Source of the DNA: CAWHHZ01 sp963829355
GTDB taxonomy: Bacteria > Acidobacteriota > Thermoanaerobaculia > Gp7-AA8 > JAHWKK01
Reading direction: 5' to 3'
DNA: 64,000 nucleotides
Assembly (NCBI GenBank): GCA_963829355.1
Contig: CAWHHZ010000006.1
Span: 62,001 to 126,000 of the forward strand
The notes below the pieces were generated by a model. The model was not told where the DNA came from, made no database searches, and saw only the letters and a list, made by a program, of their open reading frames with translations. Each line of letters begins with the position of its first letter. Position 1 is the stretch's first letter. The position numbers and the translations under genes are program-made. Positions 34,014 to 43,386 of this stretch are shown piece after piece.

Positions 34014-34412
34014 TCAGTGCGTCTTCGTATCGTCGGATACTTCCGACTTCCAGTCGTCCTGGAGGAGTACCTCGACCAATTCCTGCAGCTCTTCCATATG
34101 GAAAGGCTTCGTCAGAGCGGCCGTGAAGTTGGCTCCCTTGGTGACCGACAGGATCTCACCTTTGCCGGAGACGACGATGACGGGAGCGTCGGAACCACGA
34201 CTGCTGTACCACGCGATCCACTCTTCTCCGCTCATGCCCGGAAGGTTCAGATCGAGAAGGATCAGCTTGACGTCGGGATGTTTTTCCAGTTCCTTGATCG
34301 CTTCGGACGCGGATCGCACCGCTGTGATCTGATACCCGCGTCGCTCAAAAAATGCTACGTAAAGGTCGAGGACCTCGGGATCGTCCTCAATTGCCAGAAT
34401 TCGTTCTTGCAT
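34014..34412 (-). CDS. Single-domain response regulator (CheY-like)
   Basis: 132 residues from the ATG at 34412 (MQERILAIEDDPEVLD). Receiver domain with the acidic pair EDD, the phosphoacceptor Asp in LLDLNLPGMSGEEW, a Ser in place of the conserved Thr (VVSGKGE) and the Lys in TKPFHMEEL. No output domain, so it acts by protein contact. No histidine kinase is nearby. Confidence 0.88.
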   Translation of the reverse strand: MQERILAIEDDPEVLDLYVAFFERRGYQITAVRSASEAIKELEKHPDVKLILLDLNLPGMSGEEWIAWYSSRGSDAPVIVVSGKGEILSVTKGANFTAALTKPFHMEELQELVEVLLQDDWKSEVSDDTKTH

Positions 34413-34477
34413 CAGCACCTCGATGATGCACCCTAAAGCGAAGTACGTACCACTCATAATAAACAGGAGCTGAAGAG

Positions 34478-34732
34478 ATGGGCCTGATTCTATGGATCGT
34501 CGCCGGACTGGTCACATTCACGTTGACGAGGTTCATCGAGACCCGCCGTCGCGGCTGGCTCATGGAGCTGCTGGTTTCGGTCTCGAGCGCGGTCGGCGCG
34601 GGGGTAGTCGCAACCGCTCTGGACTTCGGAGGATGGGCGGTCGCCGACGGCCGCAGCTTCGCGTTCGCCGGGGTCACGTCCATGCTGTGCGTCGGGCTCG
34701 TCCGCTTGAAACCAGCCACCGGGGATTCATAA
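34478..34732 (+). CDS. Small membrane protein, unknown function
   Basis: 84 residues with an N-terminal membrane helix (LILWIVAGLVTFTLTRFIE) and a second region (LLVSVSSAVGAGVVATALDF, then FAFAGVTSMLCVGLVRL). Faintly similar in layout to the GlsB-like protein at 1457. An AGGAG site is 13 bases before the ATG at 34478, rather far. Divergent from the response regulator. Confidence 0.55.
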   Translation: MGLILWIVAGLVTFTLTRFIETRRRGWLMELLVSVSSAVGAGVVATALDFGGWAVADGRSFAFAGVTSMLCVGLVRLKPATGDS

Positions 34733-34867
34733 TGGTGAGCCCAACACTTCCCGGAAAGGATCGCGGCGAAGCACTCTGGAGAGGGAGAGAAAGATTCGTC
34801 CGCTGGGCGCCAGCCGTAGCTTTCGGCCATGCTCCAGGCCCCTGCGGAAGAAGTAGTATCAGCACGT

Positions 34868-34950
34868 TTTGAACCCCTGAACTCTTGAACCCTTGAACTC
34901 TTGAACCCTTGAACCTCTCAGCCTCTGAACCTCTGAACTCCTGAACTCTG
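34868..34950. repeat. Octamer tandem repeat (TGAACCCT/TGAACTCT)n
   Basis: About ten 8-nt units, TGAACTCT, TGAACCCT and TGAACCTC, directly upstream of the methyltransferase gene. The unit length differs from the 7-nt tracts elsewhere. Confidence 0.85.
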
Positions 34951-34962
34951 CGGTTTGCGGCA

Positions 34963-35679
34963 ATGACCGCAAATCAACTGACACCAATGCCCTCGCCGAT
35001 CGATTCCAGCCCATACGTCTTCAAGAATTTCCCCGGCAGCTCTCACTGGCTTCTGATCCGGGCCATCCGGCGAACGCCGAAGTGGTCCGGTGCGCTCCTC
35101 GACATCGGAGCCGCAGGCGGAGAGCTGGCGAGTGTTCTCGCGGAGGACTTCGACCGTCTGATCGGGATCGATGGCGATCCCGCGCGGGTCGAGGCACTCG
35201 CCAGGGAGCTGGACCAGGGGTTCATCGCGGATCTGAATCAACTGACGCGACTGCCCTCCGCGATTGCCGTGATCCTCGCCGACGTGCTCGAGCATCTTCC
35301 GGCGGCCGGTCCGCTCCTCGAACTTGTGCGCGACTCGATTACACCTGGGACGGGTCGGCTGTTCGTGTCGGTGCCGAACGTTGCAAACGTCACCGTACGC
35401 CTCGCGCTCCTGTTCGGGAAGTGGGAGTACGCTGATCGTGGGATCCTCGACCGGACTCATCTGCGGTTCTATACACGAAAGACGATCAGCGAGGAGCTGA
35501 CCGGGCACGGGTTCGAAGTCCTGAAGATCGAGGCCACGACGATGCCGATTCGACTCGTGCTCCAGGACAAGGCTCCGTCAGCGCTGATCCATGTGACGGA
35601 GAGGATCCTTCTCTCTCTGACGCGGCTCGCTCCCGCTCTTTTGGGATATCAGTGGGTGATCACGGCGCGACCGAGGTGA
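34963..35679 (+). CDS. Class I SAM-dependent methyltransferase
   Basis: 238 residues. SAM-binding motif I is ALLDIGAAGGELASVLAEDF, the acidic end of strand 2 is IGIDGDP, and motif post-II/III is VILADVLEHLPAAGPLL; the C-terminal FYTRKTISEELTGHGFEVLKIE is usual in sugar or lipid methyltransferases of glycan loci. A C-terminal amphipathic helix may attach it to the membrane. Substrate unknown. Confidence 0.8.
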   Translation: MTANQLTPMPSPIDSSPYVFKNFPGSSHWLLIRAIRRTPKWSGALLDIGAAGGELASVLAEDFDRLIGIDGDPARVEALARELDQGFIADLNQLTRLPSAIAVILADVLEHLPAAGPLLELVRDSITPGTGRLFVSVPNVANVTVRLALLFGKWEYADRGILDRTHLRFYTRKTISEELTGHGFEVLKIEATTMPIRLVLQDKAPSALIHVTERILLSLTRLAPALLGYQWVITARPR

Positions 35680-35741
35680 TACCAGTCCCTGCGACTGGCT
35701 CGTGCTTTGCTTCGATCGGATAACTGGAGGTTGAACAAACT

Positions 35742-36200
35742 ATGACGAAAACGAGAATACTGACCATCACCGTCCTGCTGGCATTTTTATCGATGCCGGC
35801 CTTTGCACAGTTCGGTGAAGAATGGGACTTTGGAATTCGAACCGGAATGTACATCGATACCGGTGACCCATTCATCGGCTTCGAAGCCCTCACCCCGATC
35901 ACCGGCAACTTCTTCTTCAATCCCAACGTAGAGTGGGTCTTCGTCGACGGCGGCGACCTCGCCACCATCAACGCCGACGTTCACTACGATATCGACCTCA
36001 ACACGGACTACTACGTGTGGGTCGGGGCCGGCGTGGCAGGCATCTACGACAACCTGAACGAAAGTGAATTCGACGTGGGCGCCAACCTCCTCGGAGGAAT
36101 CGGCTGGCAATTCGGAACCTGGATTCCCTACGCCCAGGCCAAAGTCCTGGTCTCCGACGCCAACGACGAAGTCGTCGGCGCGGTAGGCGTGAGATTCTGA
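35742..36200 (+). CDS. Small outer-membrane beta-barrel-like protein
   Basis: 152 residues with a signal peptide (ILTITVLLAFLSMPAFAQ). The mature part is alternating amphipathic strands ending in VRF, the aromatic C-terminal residue that marks outer-membrane proteins recognised by the BAM complex. It may have eight strands, as in OmpA- or OmpX-like small barrels. GGAGG precedes the ATG by about ten bases. A strong terminator follows. Confidence 0.75.
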   Translation: MTKTRILTITVLLAFLSMPAFAQFGEEWDFGIRTGMYIDTGDPFIGFEALTPITGNFFFNPNVEWVFVDGGDLATINADVHYDIDLNTDYYVWVGAGVAGIYDNLNESEFDVGANLLGGIGWQFGTWIPYAQAKVLVSDANDEVVGAVGVRF

Positions 36201-36227
36201 CCGACACGCATCAACTGCATGATCAAA

Positions 36228-36263
36228 ATGAAGAGCGGCGGGGAAACCCGCCGCTTTTTTTGT
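36228..36263 (+). terminator. Rho-independent terminator
   Basis: Stem AGCGGCGGG / CCCGCCGCT with a GAAA loop, followed by seven T. It ends the barrel-protein transcript. Confidence 0.9.
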
Positions 36264-36353
36264 GTGGAGAAATCACTCCGGCTCCAGTTCTCAACATCTT
36301 TGAAAGACTCGAATGGACTAGCGGGTTACAATCGCTCCAGTTTTGGAGAACGT

Positions 36354-36551
36354 ATGCGGAATTTGCTTGCATTTACTATCGTAGTTTTCGCCGCCCCGGC
36401 CGCCTATGCCTATCTCGATCCCGGAGCGGGCAGTATCGTGCTGCAGATCATTCTGGGAGGCTTGGCAGGAGTAGGAGTGGCGTGGAAACTCTTCTGGCAT
36501 CGGCTACGGGGGCGGTCGAAGCCTGGTGTACCGCCGGAAGATGTCGAGTAG
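36354..36551 (+). CDS. YLDPG-motif small membrane protein
   Basis: 65 residues from the ATG at 36354: a signal-like start (LLAFTIVVFAAPAAYA), the strongly conserved YLDPGAGSIVLQ, one more membrane helix (IILGGLAGVGVAWKLFWHRL) and a basic tail. Such short proteins recur in polysaccharide loci next to methyltransferases and alkaline-phosphatase-superfamily genes, as here. Function unknown. TTGGAGAA precedes the start. Confidence 0.75.
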   Translation: MRNLLAFTIVVFAAPAAYAYLDPGAGSIVLQIILGGLAGVGVAWKLFWHRLRGRSKPGVPPEDVE

Positions 36552-36632
36552 GTCCTTTCTCGTGATGAGTCGATCGACAACCGTACTCGCGGCAGGAGTC
36601 CGCTCGCGGCGGGTCAGGGATCGGTAGATTGG

Positions 36633-38030
36633 ATGAACGATCTCGAATCGGATAGCGAGAGGGTTCAGGAGCCCGGCTCCTACAGAGATCGCGATGCGCG
36701 AGTGTTCTTCGAGGGAGAGCGTGTCTTACGCGCCTTGTCTCCCCAAGGGCTGAGCGACTGGAAACTGCTTCGAAACAGCGGGCTGTTCGGGCGTCTGTGT
36801 CGGGAGCAGAAAATTGTCGAGACTCGGCTCCTCGACGGTTACCCTCTGGAGGCCGGGTGGGCCGGAATTCTGGAGCATGAACGCCTCGAGAATCTCTCGT
36901 ATCCCTACGAGTGGCCGTTCTCCATGCTCAGAGATGCAGCAGTGCTGCACCTGGAGATCCTCGAGATGGCCTTGGCAGAAGGCCTCATCCTCAAAGATGC
37001 CACTCCTTTCAATGTTCAATGGCGAGGTAGCCGCCCTGTCTTCATCGACACGAGCTCGTTCACGTCCTTCACGGAGGGCGAGCTATGGAGTGGCTACCGG
37101 CAGTTCTGCGAGCTTTTCCTCAATCCGCTCATCCTGTACGCCTACAAGGGAATCGACTTTCATCCGTGGCTGCGAGGAAACATCGATGGGATACCTGTGA
37201 AAGAGTGTGCCGCTCTGATGTCGAGTCGTGATCTGCTCCGCTCCGGAGTCGCAAAGCATGTCACGCTCCATGCGGCCGCTCTCAAGATGGTCAAGGCCCC
37301 GTCGACATCGATCTCGTCAGAGGTGGCATCCTCCTCTCCTGAAACCAGCCCCCTCATCCTCGGCAACATCGCTTCTCTGAAGAAGACTCTCGACAGACTT
37401 AAGATGACTCGTTCTTCATTCTGGACGGGGTATTCCGATGAGAACACCTACAGCCGGGATTCGACCGAAAAAAAGGAACGGTTCGTTCGACGTGTTCTGG
37501 AAGACGAACCGTCGAAGCTGGTCATCGACTTCGGATGCAACACGGGGTTCTACTCACGTGTGGCCGCTGATTTCAGCGAATATGTCGTTGCGATCGACAC
37601 CGATCATGCTTCTGTCGATCAACTCTACAGAAATTTGCAGGGGCAGGAGACAATACTCCCCCTCGTGTTCGACATCGTTAACCCGTCGCCGGCTCTCGGC
37701 TGGCGACGAAAGGAGCGCGCCGCGCTGGAGGAGCGAATGAAGCCGGACGTGATTCTCGCACTGGCGCTCATTCATCATCTGGTGATTGGACGAAACGTAC
37801 CCCTGCCGGAGGTCATAGACTATTTCGCGGGCTTCCGATGTAAAGTGGTCATGGAGTGGGTGTCGCGCGATGATCCGATGGTCAAGGCGCTTCTGCTGCA
37901 GAAGAATGAGCCCTTCGACGATTACGATTTCGATAGATTTCAGTCAGAAATCCGGCAGAGATTCGAGGTCGTTGAATCGGAAGAGCTTTCTACGACCCGT
38001 TCGCTCTATCACCTACTGCCCCGGAACTGA
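36633..38030 (+). CDS. Kinase-like domain fused to a class I methyltransferase (NoeA-like)
   Basis: 465 residues. Residues about 60-200 carry a kinase-like catalytic layout: Asp122 and Asn127 in LILKDATPFNVQW and Asp139 in PVFIDTSSF, corresponding to the HxDxxxxN loop and the DFG Asp. Residues 290-450 are a SAM methyltransferase (LVIDFGCNTGFYSRVAADF, VVAIDTD). The combination recalls WbdD, the kinase/methyltransferase that caps O-antigen chains, though domain order is reversed; NoeA-like proteins are the other comparison. A role in capping or modifying the surface glycan is inferred. It converges with the next gene, overlapping by 41 bp. Confidence 0.75.
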   Translation: MNDLESDSERVQEPGSYRDRDARVFFEGERVLRALSPQGLSDWKLLRNSGLFGRLCREQKIVETRLLDGYPLEAGWAGILEHERLENLSYPYEWPFSMLRDAAVLHLEILEMALAEGLILKDATPFNVQWRGSRPVFIDTSSFTSFTEGELWSGYRQFCELFLNPLILYAYKGIDFHPWLRGNIDGIPVKECAALMSSRDLLRSGVAKHVTLHAAALKMVKAPSTSISSEVASSSPETSPLILGNIASLKKTLDRLKMTRSSFWTGYSDENTYSRDSTEKKERFVRRVLEDEPSKLVIDFGCNTGFYSRVAADFSEYVVAIDTDHASVDQLYRNLQGQETILPLVFDIVNPSPALGWRRKERAALEERMKPDVILALALIHHLVIGRNVPLPEVIDYFAGFRCKVVMEWVSRDDPMVKALLLQKNEPFDDYDFDRFQSEIRQRFEVVESEELSTTRSLYHLLPRN

Positions 38031-39967
38031 CGGGCGAGACTGAGAATCCTCGCGACTCCAGCTCCCTCACCAGAAGCTTTCTCGCAGTCGCCGGATCGAC
38101 TGTTGGTCCTGACGGATCGGTGTGGTGCTCCACTCGTCCCTCTATTAGCTGGCCTGTGACGAGGTTCAGCTCAAAAAACTGATCTGACTGGATCAGCGTG
38201 GCGGACACGAGGCCATAGTAGGGGGGCCCCATATAGGACAGGACGGTCTGACCCGGAGCCACTTTGTCCTGATCCGCGACCCTCCAGCTCGCGAATATCG
38301 GGCGGAAGGGATCGAGATCGCCCAGCAGAGATTCTCCCTCCATCCAGGAAGGAACCGGTAAACCTGTGTAACTCAGAATCGTGGGAGGCAGATCAATGAG
38401 CTGTGCGTTAGGGGTCACAGTTCCAGCGGACTCCCCCCGTGGGAAGCGGATCAAGAGAGGAATCCTCCCGGTCGTGCCCCATCGCGGCGTGTGATCCGAC
38501 GTAACAGCAATGATGGTTTCATCAATGAGTCCTTCCGCCCTCAATGATGAAATGATCTTCTCGATATTCTGGTCGGCCTCCCTGATCTCTCCGTCAAAGC
38601 GGCCCCTCTCATCACCTGCCCCCAGTTCCCCGACAAATGGAGTCTCCGGGTTCCAGCTACAGCAGTGAGTGTCGAGCAGGTGGACCTGCATGAACCACGG
38701 AGGACGCAGTTCCCTGATGAAGGAGACTGCCGTCCGAACTCTCCTCGCGTCCTTCCAATAGAGAGACTCCCGCTGCTGGACGACATGAGCATGATGATCG
38801 ACCATCCTGCTGACGCCGAGAATGTGGGACACCCGCGACGTGAGGCGCTCGGCCACCGCCCGCCTAAAAATGGAAAGCTCCGCAGTCTCGCTGGACACAC
38901 TCTGCACTCCGAGCGACTCCGCGAGCTCCGCCAGTTGCACCTGTTCCCACCTGTAATTTGCGTAGTCGAAGGCGTCTGCCGCACCGGCGTCCTCCGCGTC
39001 TGCGTAATGCCGCATGGTGAGCTGGACTGTTGTGTAGCCATGGCGCTTCAAGATACGAGGAAGGTGCTCCACCGCATCGGTGCCGCGCAACACCTGAGGC
39101 GGATAAAACACCCTAGTGGTGAATGGAAGCTTCCCCGTCAGAATACTCATGAGTGAGCCATGCGTCGTACCAGCGTTGGTGAAGGCGTTCTCAAAAAGCA
39201 GCCATTCTTCTCTCATGGATGCGAGAAACGGAGTCGTTTCCCGGTCGTATCCATAGATAGAGAGACGTTCGGCGGGAAGGCCATCCGCCGAGAGAAAACA
39301 GAATATTGGGACGGAAATCCATCGACTCCTGTTGGATCGGTGATTCTTCGGTCGGTAAATCCCCACCAGAAGATGAACGACTATCTCTCAGCACCAGCTC
39401 GGAGCCGTAAGAGATCCGTTCCATATCCGGCAGGTATATGCTCGCCACGGCCGCAGCGACAGGCAGCAGCAGAAGCGCAACGATCAGCCCGCGTTTGCGA
39501 CCAGAGCTCCTTCGCACCAATTCACCCGTATCAAAGAGAACTTTTGCTGCCACTGCCAGTGCCGCTGCGAGGACGAGCAGATACAGCCAGCGCAGAATCG
39601 GACCTGACTGCACGATGCCGAAGTCGAACAGTACGTATGTAAAGTTGTCCAGGAGCATCAGCAAAAGCGAGCCCAGGATGGCCGCGGAAGGCAGCAACGC
39701 AACGATTCTCCATCGCCACGGCAGCGCCAGGGATATCGCTGCGGCGATCACCTGCGCTCCCACGACGAGGGCCATGAACGGTGCGGGTGAACGTATCAGT
39801 ATCTGGATCTGATCGACCCATCCCAGCCCGGAGATCATGGACGGTTTGGTCGCAAAGAACAGCCATTCGAAGAACAGGTACAGGTAGAGAACCAGAGGAG
39901 CTAGAGCGAGGGAAATCGCAAACCAGCGAATTTTCTTGTCGAAGCTCTCTGCGCTCGAATGGCTCAT
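37990..39967 (-). pseudogene. Membrane-anchored alkaline-phosphatase-superfamily enzyme (sulfatase-like), one frameshift
   Basis: From ATG 39967: five membrane segments, then the catalytic domain. The reading frame breaks near 39291 within a T4 run; T3 would restore RPNILFLSADGLPAERLSIYGY, the metal-binding start of the domain. The second half has SDHTPRWG (metal ligands) and the nucleophile region TNAGTTHGSLMSILTG. There is no Cys/Ser-x-Pro-x-Arg, so it is not a formylglycine sulfatase; Thr as nucleophile would suit a phosphoethanolamine or phosphoglycerol transferase. Overlaps the 3' end of the convergent methyltransferase gene. Confidence 0.8.
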
Positions 39968-40038
39968 CGGGGTGAGGGCAATGGTGCGGCGAGAGTTTAC
40001 CGGATCTGAAGCGGCCGGTTTCCGGAACACCTACCCTG

Positions 40039-40782
40039 TCAACTCATAGAATCTAGGCAAAGGAGGCGCGAGGCTCTCAGAGCAGAGTCACCGAACTTCC
40101 GACAAACAAATATCTCATTCGTCGCTATGTGGCTCAAAGAGTACAGCGAAATGAGGGCGGGATCGCAGTCAGCTGTTCTGATTATCTCTACGAGGAATCC
40201 CGCGTCTCCCAGGCGCAAGCTGATATCCATGCCATAGAGCCTCACGTGGTCCGCCTGAAAACTTCTCTTCCCGCTCCACCGGGCTTTTTACCGGCAGGAT
40301 CCTCGACCGTTTTCAGCTTCCAGACCGGAACTTGGACTACGCACACTCCGTCCTCTTTCAGGACGCGGCACAGTCTGCCCATCGCACGAGCATCATCCTC
40401 CACATGTTCAAGCACATGAGAGCACCAGATCAGATCGAAAGTCTGGTCGTCGCGAGCAATAGACCTTATATCAATCTTTTCCTGGCCCCGTCGAGGCTCG
40501 AGATCACCCGCCTCGCAGGAGCCGAAATTGATCGGAGCCAGCCTTCAATCATCGGTTCCGGGGTATGTGAAGTGTACTCTCAGCGTACGTGAGCCGATCC
40601 CGCAGGACGACATACGCCAGGCGGTGACGCTCAGCGGACCCACATTTCGGACAGATAGAATCATACTTGTGTTTCCTGGGATGTGTCTCGCAAGGAACTG
40701 CCAACCGCTCCATCCGCAGAGAGGGCATCGCCTCTTCGAGCCCAGCGAGAAGATAACTCGCTGAATCCAGCGACGGATCATC
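40039..40782 (-). pseudogene. Degenerate SAM-dependent methyltransferase
   Basis: Begins MIRRWIQRVIFSLG at 40782 (GAGGG upstream). Pieces in different frames form one protein: RRCPLCGWSGWQFL; then ICPKCGSAERHRLAYV (first shift about 40690); then FDLIWCSHVLEHVEDDARAMGRLCRVLKEDGV; and finally DHVRLYGMDISLRLGDAGFLVEIIR. At least three frame changes. The layout (two Cys pairs, LEH motif, DHVR.YG) is that of methyltransferases in exopolysaccharide clusters. Not translatable as read. Confidence 0.75.
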
Positions 40783-40826
40783 TCAAACCCTCTTTGCATT
40801 CAGCCACCGCTTCCGACCAGCTCCCG

Positions 40827-40985
40827 TTAAAAAACCGGACCGTAAAGGAAGACATATTTCATCCATTCATGAATAAACGTATAGCAGGTTGCTCCCATGA
40901 TCACCAGCAAGGAAATCGACTCGTGCCGTTGAACCCTATGTAGTAGTCTTTCAGCTTCTGTTAATGCATCCGGCCGAGGAGCCAT
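40827..40985 (-). CDS. Small single-pass membrane protein, possibly truncated by a T-run indel
   Basis: 52 residues starting MAPRPDALTEAERLLHRVQR with one membrane helix (SISLLVIMGATCYTFIHEW) and ending GPVF at a TAA inside a run of six T. With five T it would continue FNGSWSEAVAECKEGLR and stop in a TGA that overlaps the ATG of the following methyltransferase (ATGA). I read this as a 71-residue coupled gene with a homopolymer change. It starts ten bases from the divergent flippase ATG. No family recognised. Confidence 0.5.
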   Translation of the reverse strand: MAPRPDALTEAERLLHRVQRHESISLLVIMGATCYTFIHEWMKYVFLYGPVF

Positions 40986-40995
40986 CGAAGTGGCA

Positions 40996-42307
40996 ATGTT
41001 CAGAAGATTCTTGCAGCAGCTTCATCGACGGCCTATTACGAAGCTGGTCCTGCAAAACGCCTCCTGGATTCTCGGGGGCAGATCTTTCAACTTCTGATTG
41101 CATTACTAATCGGCCTCATGGTCGCGCGATATCTTCGGGCCACAGCATTACGACCTCTCAGCTTTGCTGTGGCTTTCGTTGGGCTCTTTTCTCCGGCAGC
41201 TTCTCTGGGTTTGAACGCCATTTTGACCCGAGAGCTAGTTAAAACGAATGATGAGCGAGAAATCCTCGGCACAGCATTCTGGCTACGACTGACGTCGAGT
41301 ACATTTACCGCAGTTCTCGCTATTACGTCGCTCGGCAATCCGACCAGGCGACGATCAGCTATTCATCTACGTTCTGCTACTTGCTACAGCTGGAATCTTC
41401 GGCGGATTGCAGGTTTTTGAGTATTGGTTCACCGCACACTATCTTTCGCGGATTTCTGCCATCGCCCAAATGCTTGTAGCATCAGTCGGAGCTTTGGCGC
41501 GTCTCCTCGTCATATTCGCGGGCGCAGGTCTGACGGCATTCGTGTTGATCACTGCGTCCGAAACAGTACTATTGGGTATTCTGCTCGTCCTTTTCTTTCT
41601 CGCACGCCGCAAATATCCGTTCTTCCTCTACGTCCGCACTTCGATGGCCGCGCGTCTCCTCCGGAGCTCCTGGCCACTCATGTTGTCCGCAGCCGCTGCT
41701 TCGATCAACCTAAAAATTGACCGGTAATGCCGGCAGAGGTGACGGACATGGCGAGTGTCGGAATCTATAGTGCTGCATCCGTCGTCTCGGAGGTGTGGTA
41801 CGTGTTGCCCACAGCCGTCGCCACGGCCGCATTCCCCGCCCTTCTCACTGCTCGTGAGACAAACCTGGTGTCTTATCGCAACCGGGTTCAATTGATGCTC
41901 GACATCTTTGCCTGGGGAGGACTCTCGATCGCAACCGTCATTACCATCTTTTCAAAACCAATCATTGTTCTGCTGTATGGGGCGAGCTACCTCTCGGCTG
42001 CCCCAGTCCTTGCCATCCACGTGTGGGCTGCTGTTTTCATCTTCATGCGAGCTGTACTCAGCAAATGGATCATCGCCGAAGGACTCGAAAAGGAATCCAC
42101 GACCTCCCACTCACTCGGAGCAGCAGCGACGTCCAATCTAAACCTGTACCCATTCCCCGGTTCGGTCTGCAGGGCGCGGCAGTCGCCACATTCCTTTCGT
42201 ACGCCATCGCGTCCTATTTCTCCCTTTTTCTTCTGCCCTCCACCCGCCCTTTCGCCAGACAGATGACAGCCGCCCTCACTGCTCCGTTGCGCTGGGTAGG
42301 GCGTTAG
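40996..42307 (+). pseudogene. Degenerate Wzx-type polysaccharide flippase
   Basis: Starts at ATG 40996 (MFRRFLQQLHRRPITKLVLQNASWILGG). Membrane-helix segments typical of the MATE/Wzx superfamily (SFAVAFVGLFSPAASLGLNAIL; VGIYSAASVVSEVWYVLP; RFGLQGAAVATFLSYAIASYFSLF) lie in changing frames. I count at least five breaks, near 41079 (G5 where G6 is needed), 41145, 41340, 41727 and 42140. The gene would move lipid-linked repeat units across the membrane; as sequenced it is not functional. Confidence 0.8.
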
Positions 42308-42326
42308 GATAAGCACAGGAGAGCCC

Positions 42327-43386
42327 ATGAACCGCCTGAGAACAGTAGTGTCGAGTTCAGTTCAAATCGTTGGGAATGTGCTGCGCAGGATAGCACTGCG
42401 AGTCGCCGCCCTCAGTCCAGTTGCATCGAGAGCCTACTATGGCATCTTCTCTGGACGATTCTCCCGCGAAACCCAGGCCGTCGCCTCTGGGATCAGCAGC
42501 TATCACGAGGATCTACAGTCCGAGAGTTCCTCGAGTGCTCTACTTCGCCGCAACATTCATCGACTGGAAAAAGGTCTGCTGATGCGGCCTCGGAAAAGCG
42601 TTTTTGCCACTGACTACATCGAGGAGACTGTTGCCTCGTTTGAAAGACTGAAGCGATTCCACAGCACAAGTTCCTCTGAAGACGGTGAGTTGAACTGGGC
42701 AGCCGATGTGCTCGCGGAGTATTTCGCAAATGTTGAAGATCATCCGCAAATTGCCAGCGCTCGGAAACTCGTTCCACACTTCTCACGATTCCCGCAGAAC
42801 TCCGGAGAGGATCCCTCACCGTCGGGTGATCAGCACAAAGGCGCTGCCGAGCTATGACCAGCTGTTGAGTCTCGCCAAGCAGCGCCGCTCGGTCCGATGG
42901 TACCTCGACAAGCCAGTTCCTCGGAATCTGCTCGACCAGGCGCTCGAGGTTGCGCGGTGGTCACCCAGCGCGTGCAACAGGCAACCGTTCACATTCAGAG
43001 TTTTTGAAGGCGCCCGAGCGAGGGAGATAGCCTCGCTCGCCATGGGTACAGCTGGATACAGCAACAATATCCCGGCTCTATTGGTGCTCGTAGGGCATCT
43101 CCACATGTTCCCGTTCGAAAGAGACCGCCACCTCATTTACATCGATGGCTGACTGGCCGCAATGTCCCTGATGCTGGCTCTTGAGACTCTGGGCCTCAGT
43201 TCCTGCGCCATCAACTGGCCCGACATACCGGAGTGGGAGGATGCCATTGGCGCCGCTCTTGAGCTCCGACGAAGCGACCGTGTGATCATGCTCGTCGCAG
43301 CGGGGTTCGCCGATCCCGAGGGGCGAGTCGCTTACTCCGAGAAGCGACCTCTCTCGCAGTTCAGGATCTTCTCTAATGGCGATTGA
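42327..43386 (+). pseudogene. Degenerate nitroreductase-family protein
   Basis: N-terminal part (42327-42830) is an extension with RNIHRLEKGLLMRPRKS; the flavin domain (QRRSVRWYLDKPVPRNLLDQALEVARWSPSACNRQPF) is in another frame, a shift near 42830. A TGA at 43150 interrupts IYIDG.LAAMSLMLALETLG where Ser (TCA) is usual, a substitution and not an indel. The C-terminus is intact to 43386. Such FMN-dependent proteins occur in exopolysaccharide loci, perhaps for a reduced or modified sugar. Overlaps the next gene's start. Confidence 0.78.

Noticed and set aside
43120..43170. In-frame TGA in the nitroreductase as a selenocysteine or recoded codon
   Set aside because: The family position is usually Ser, a TCA to TGA change explains it, and neighbouring genes are full of other lesions.
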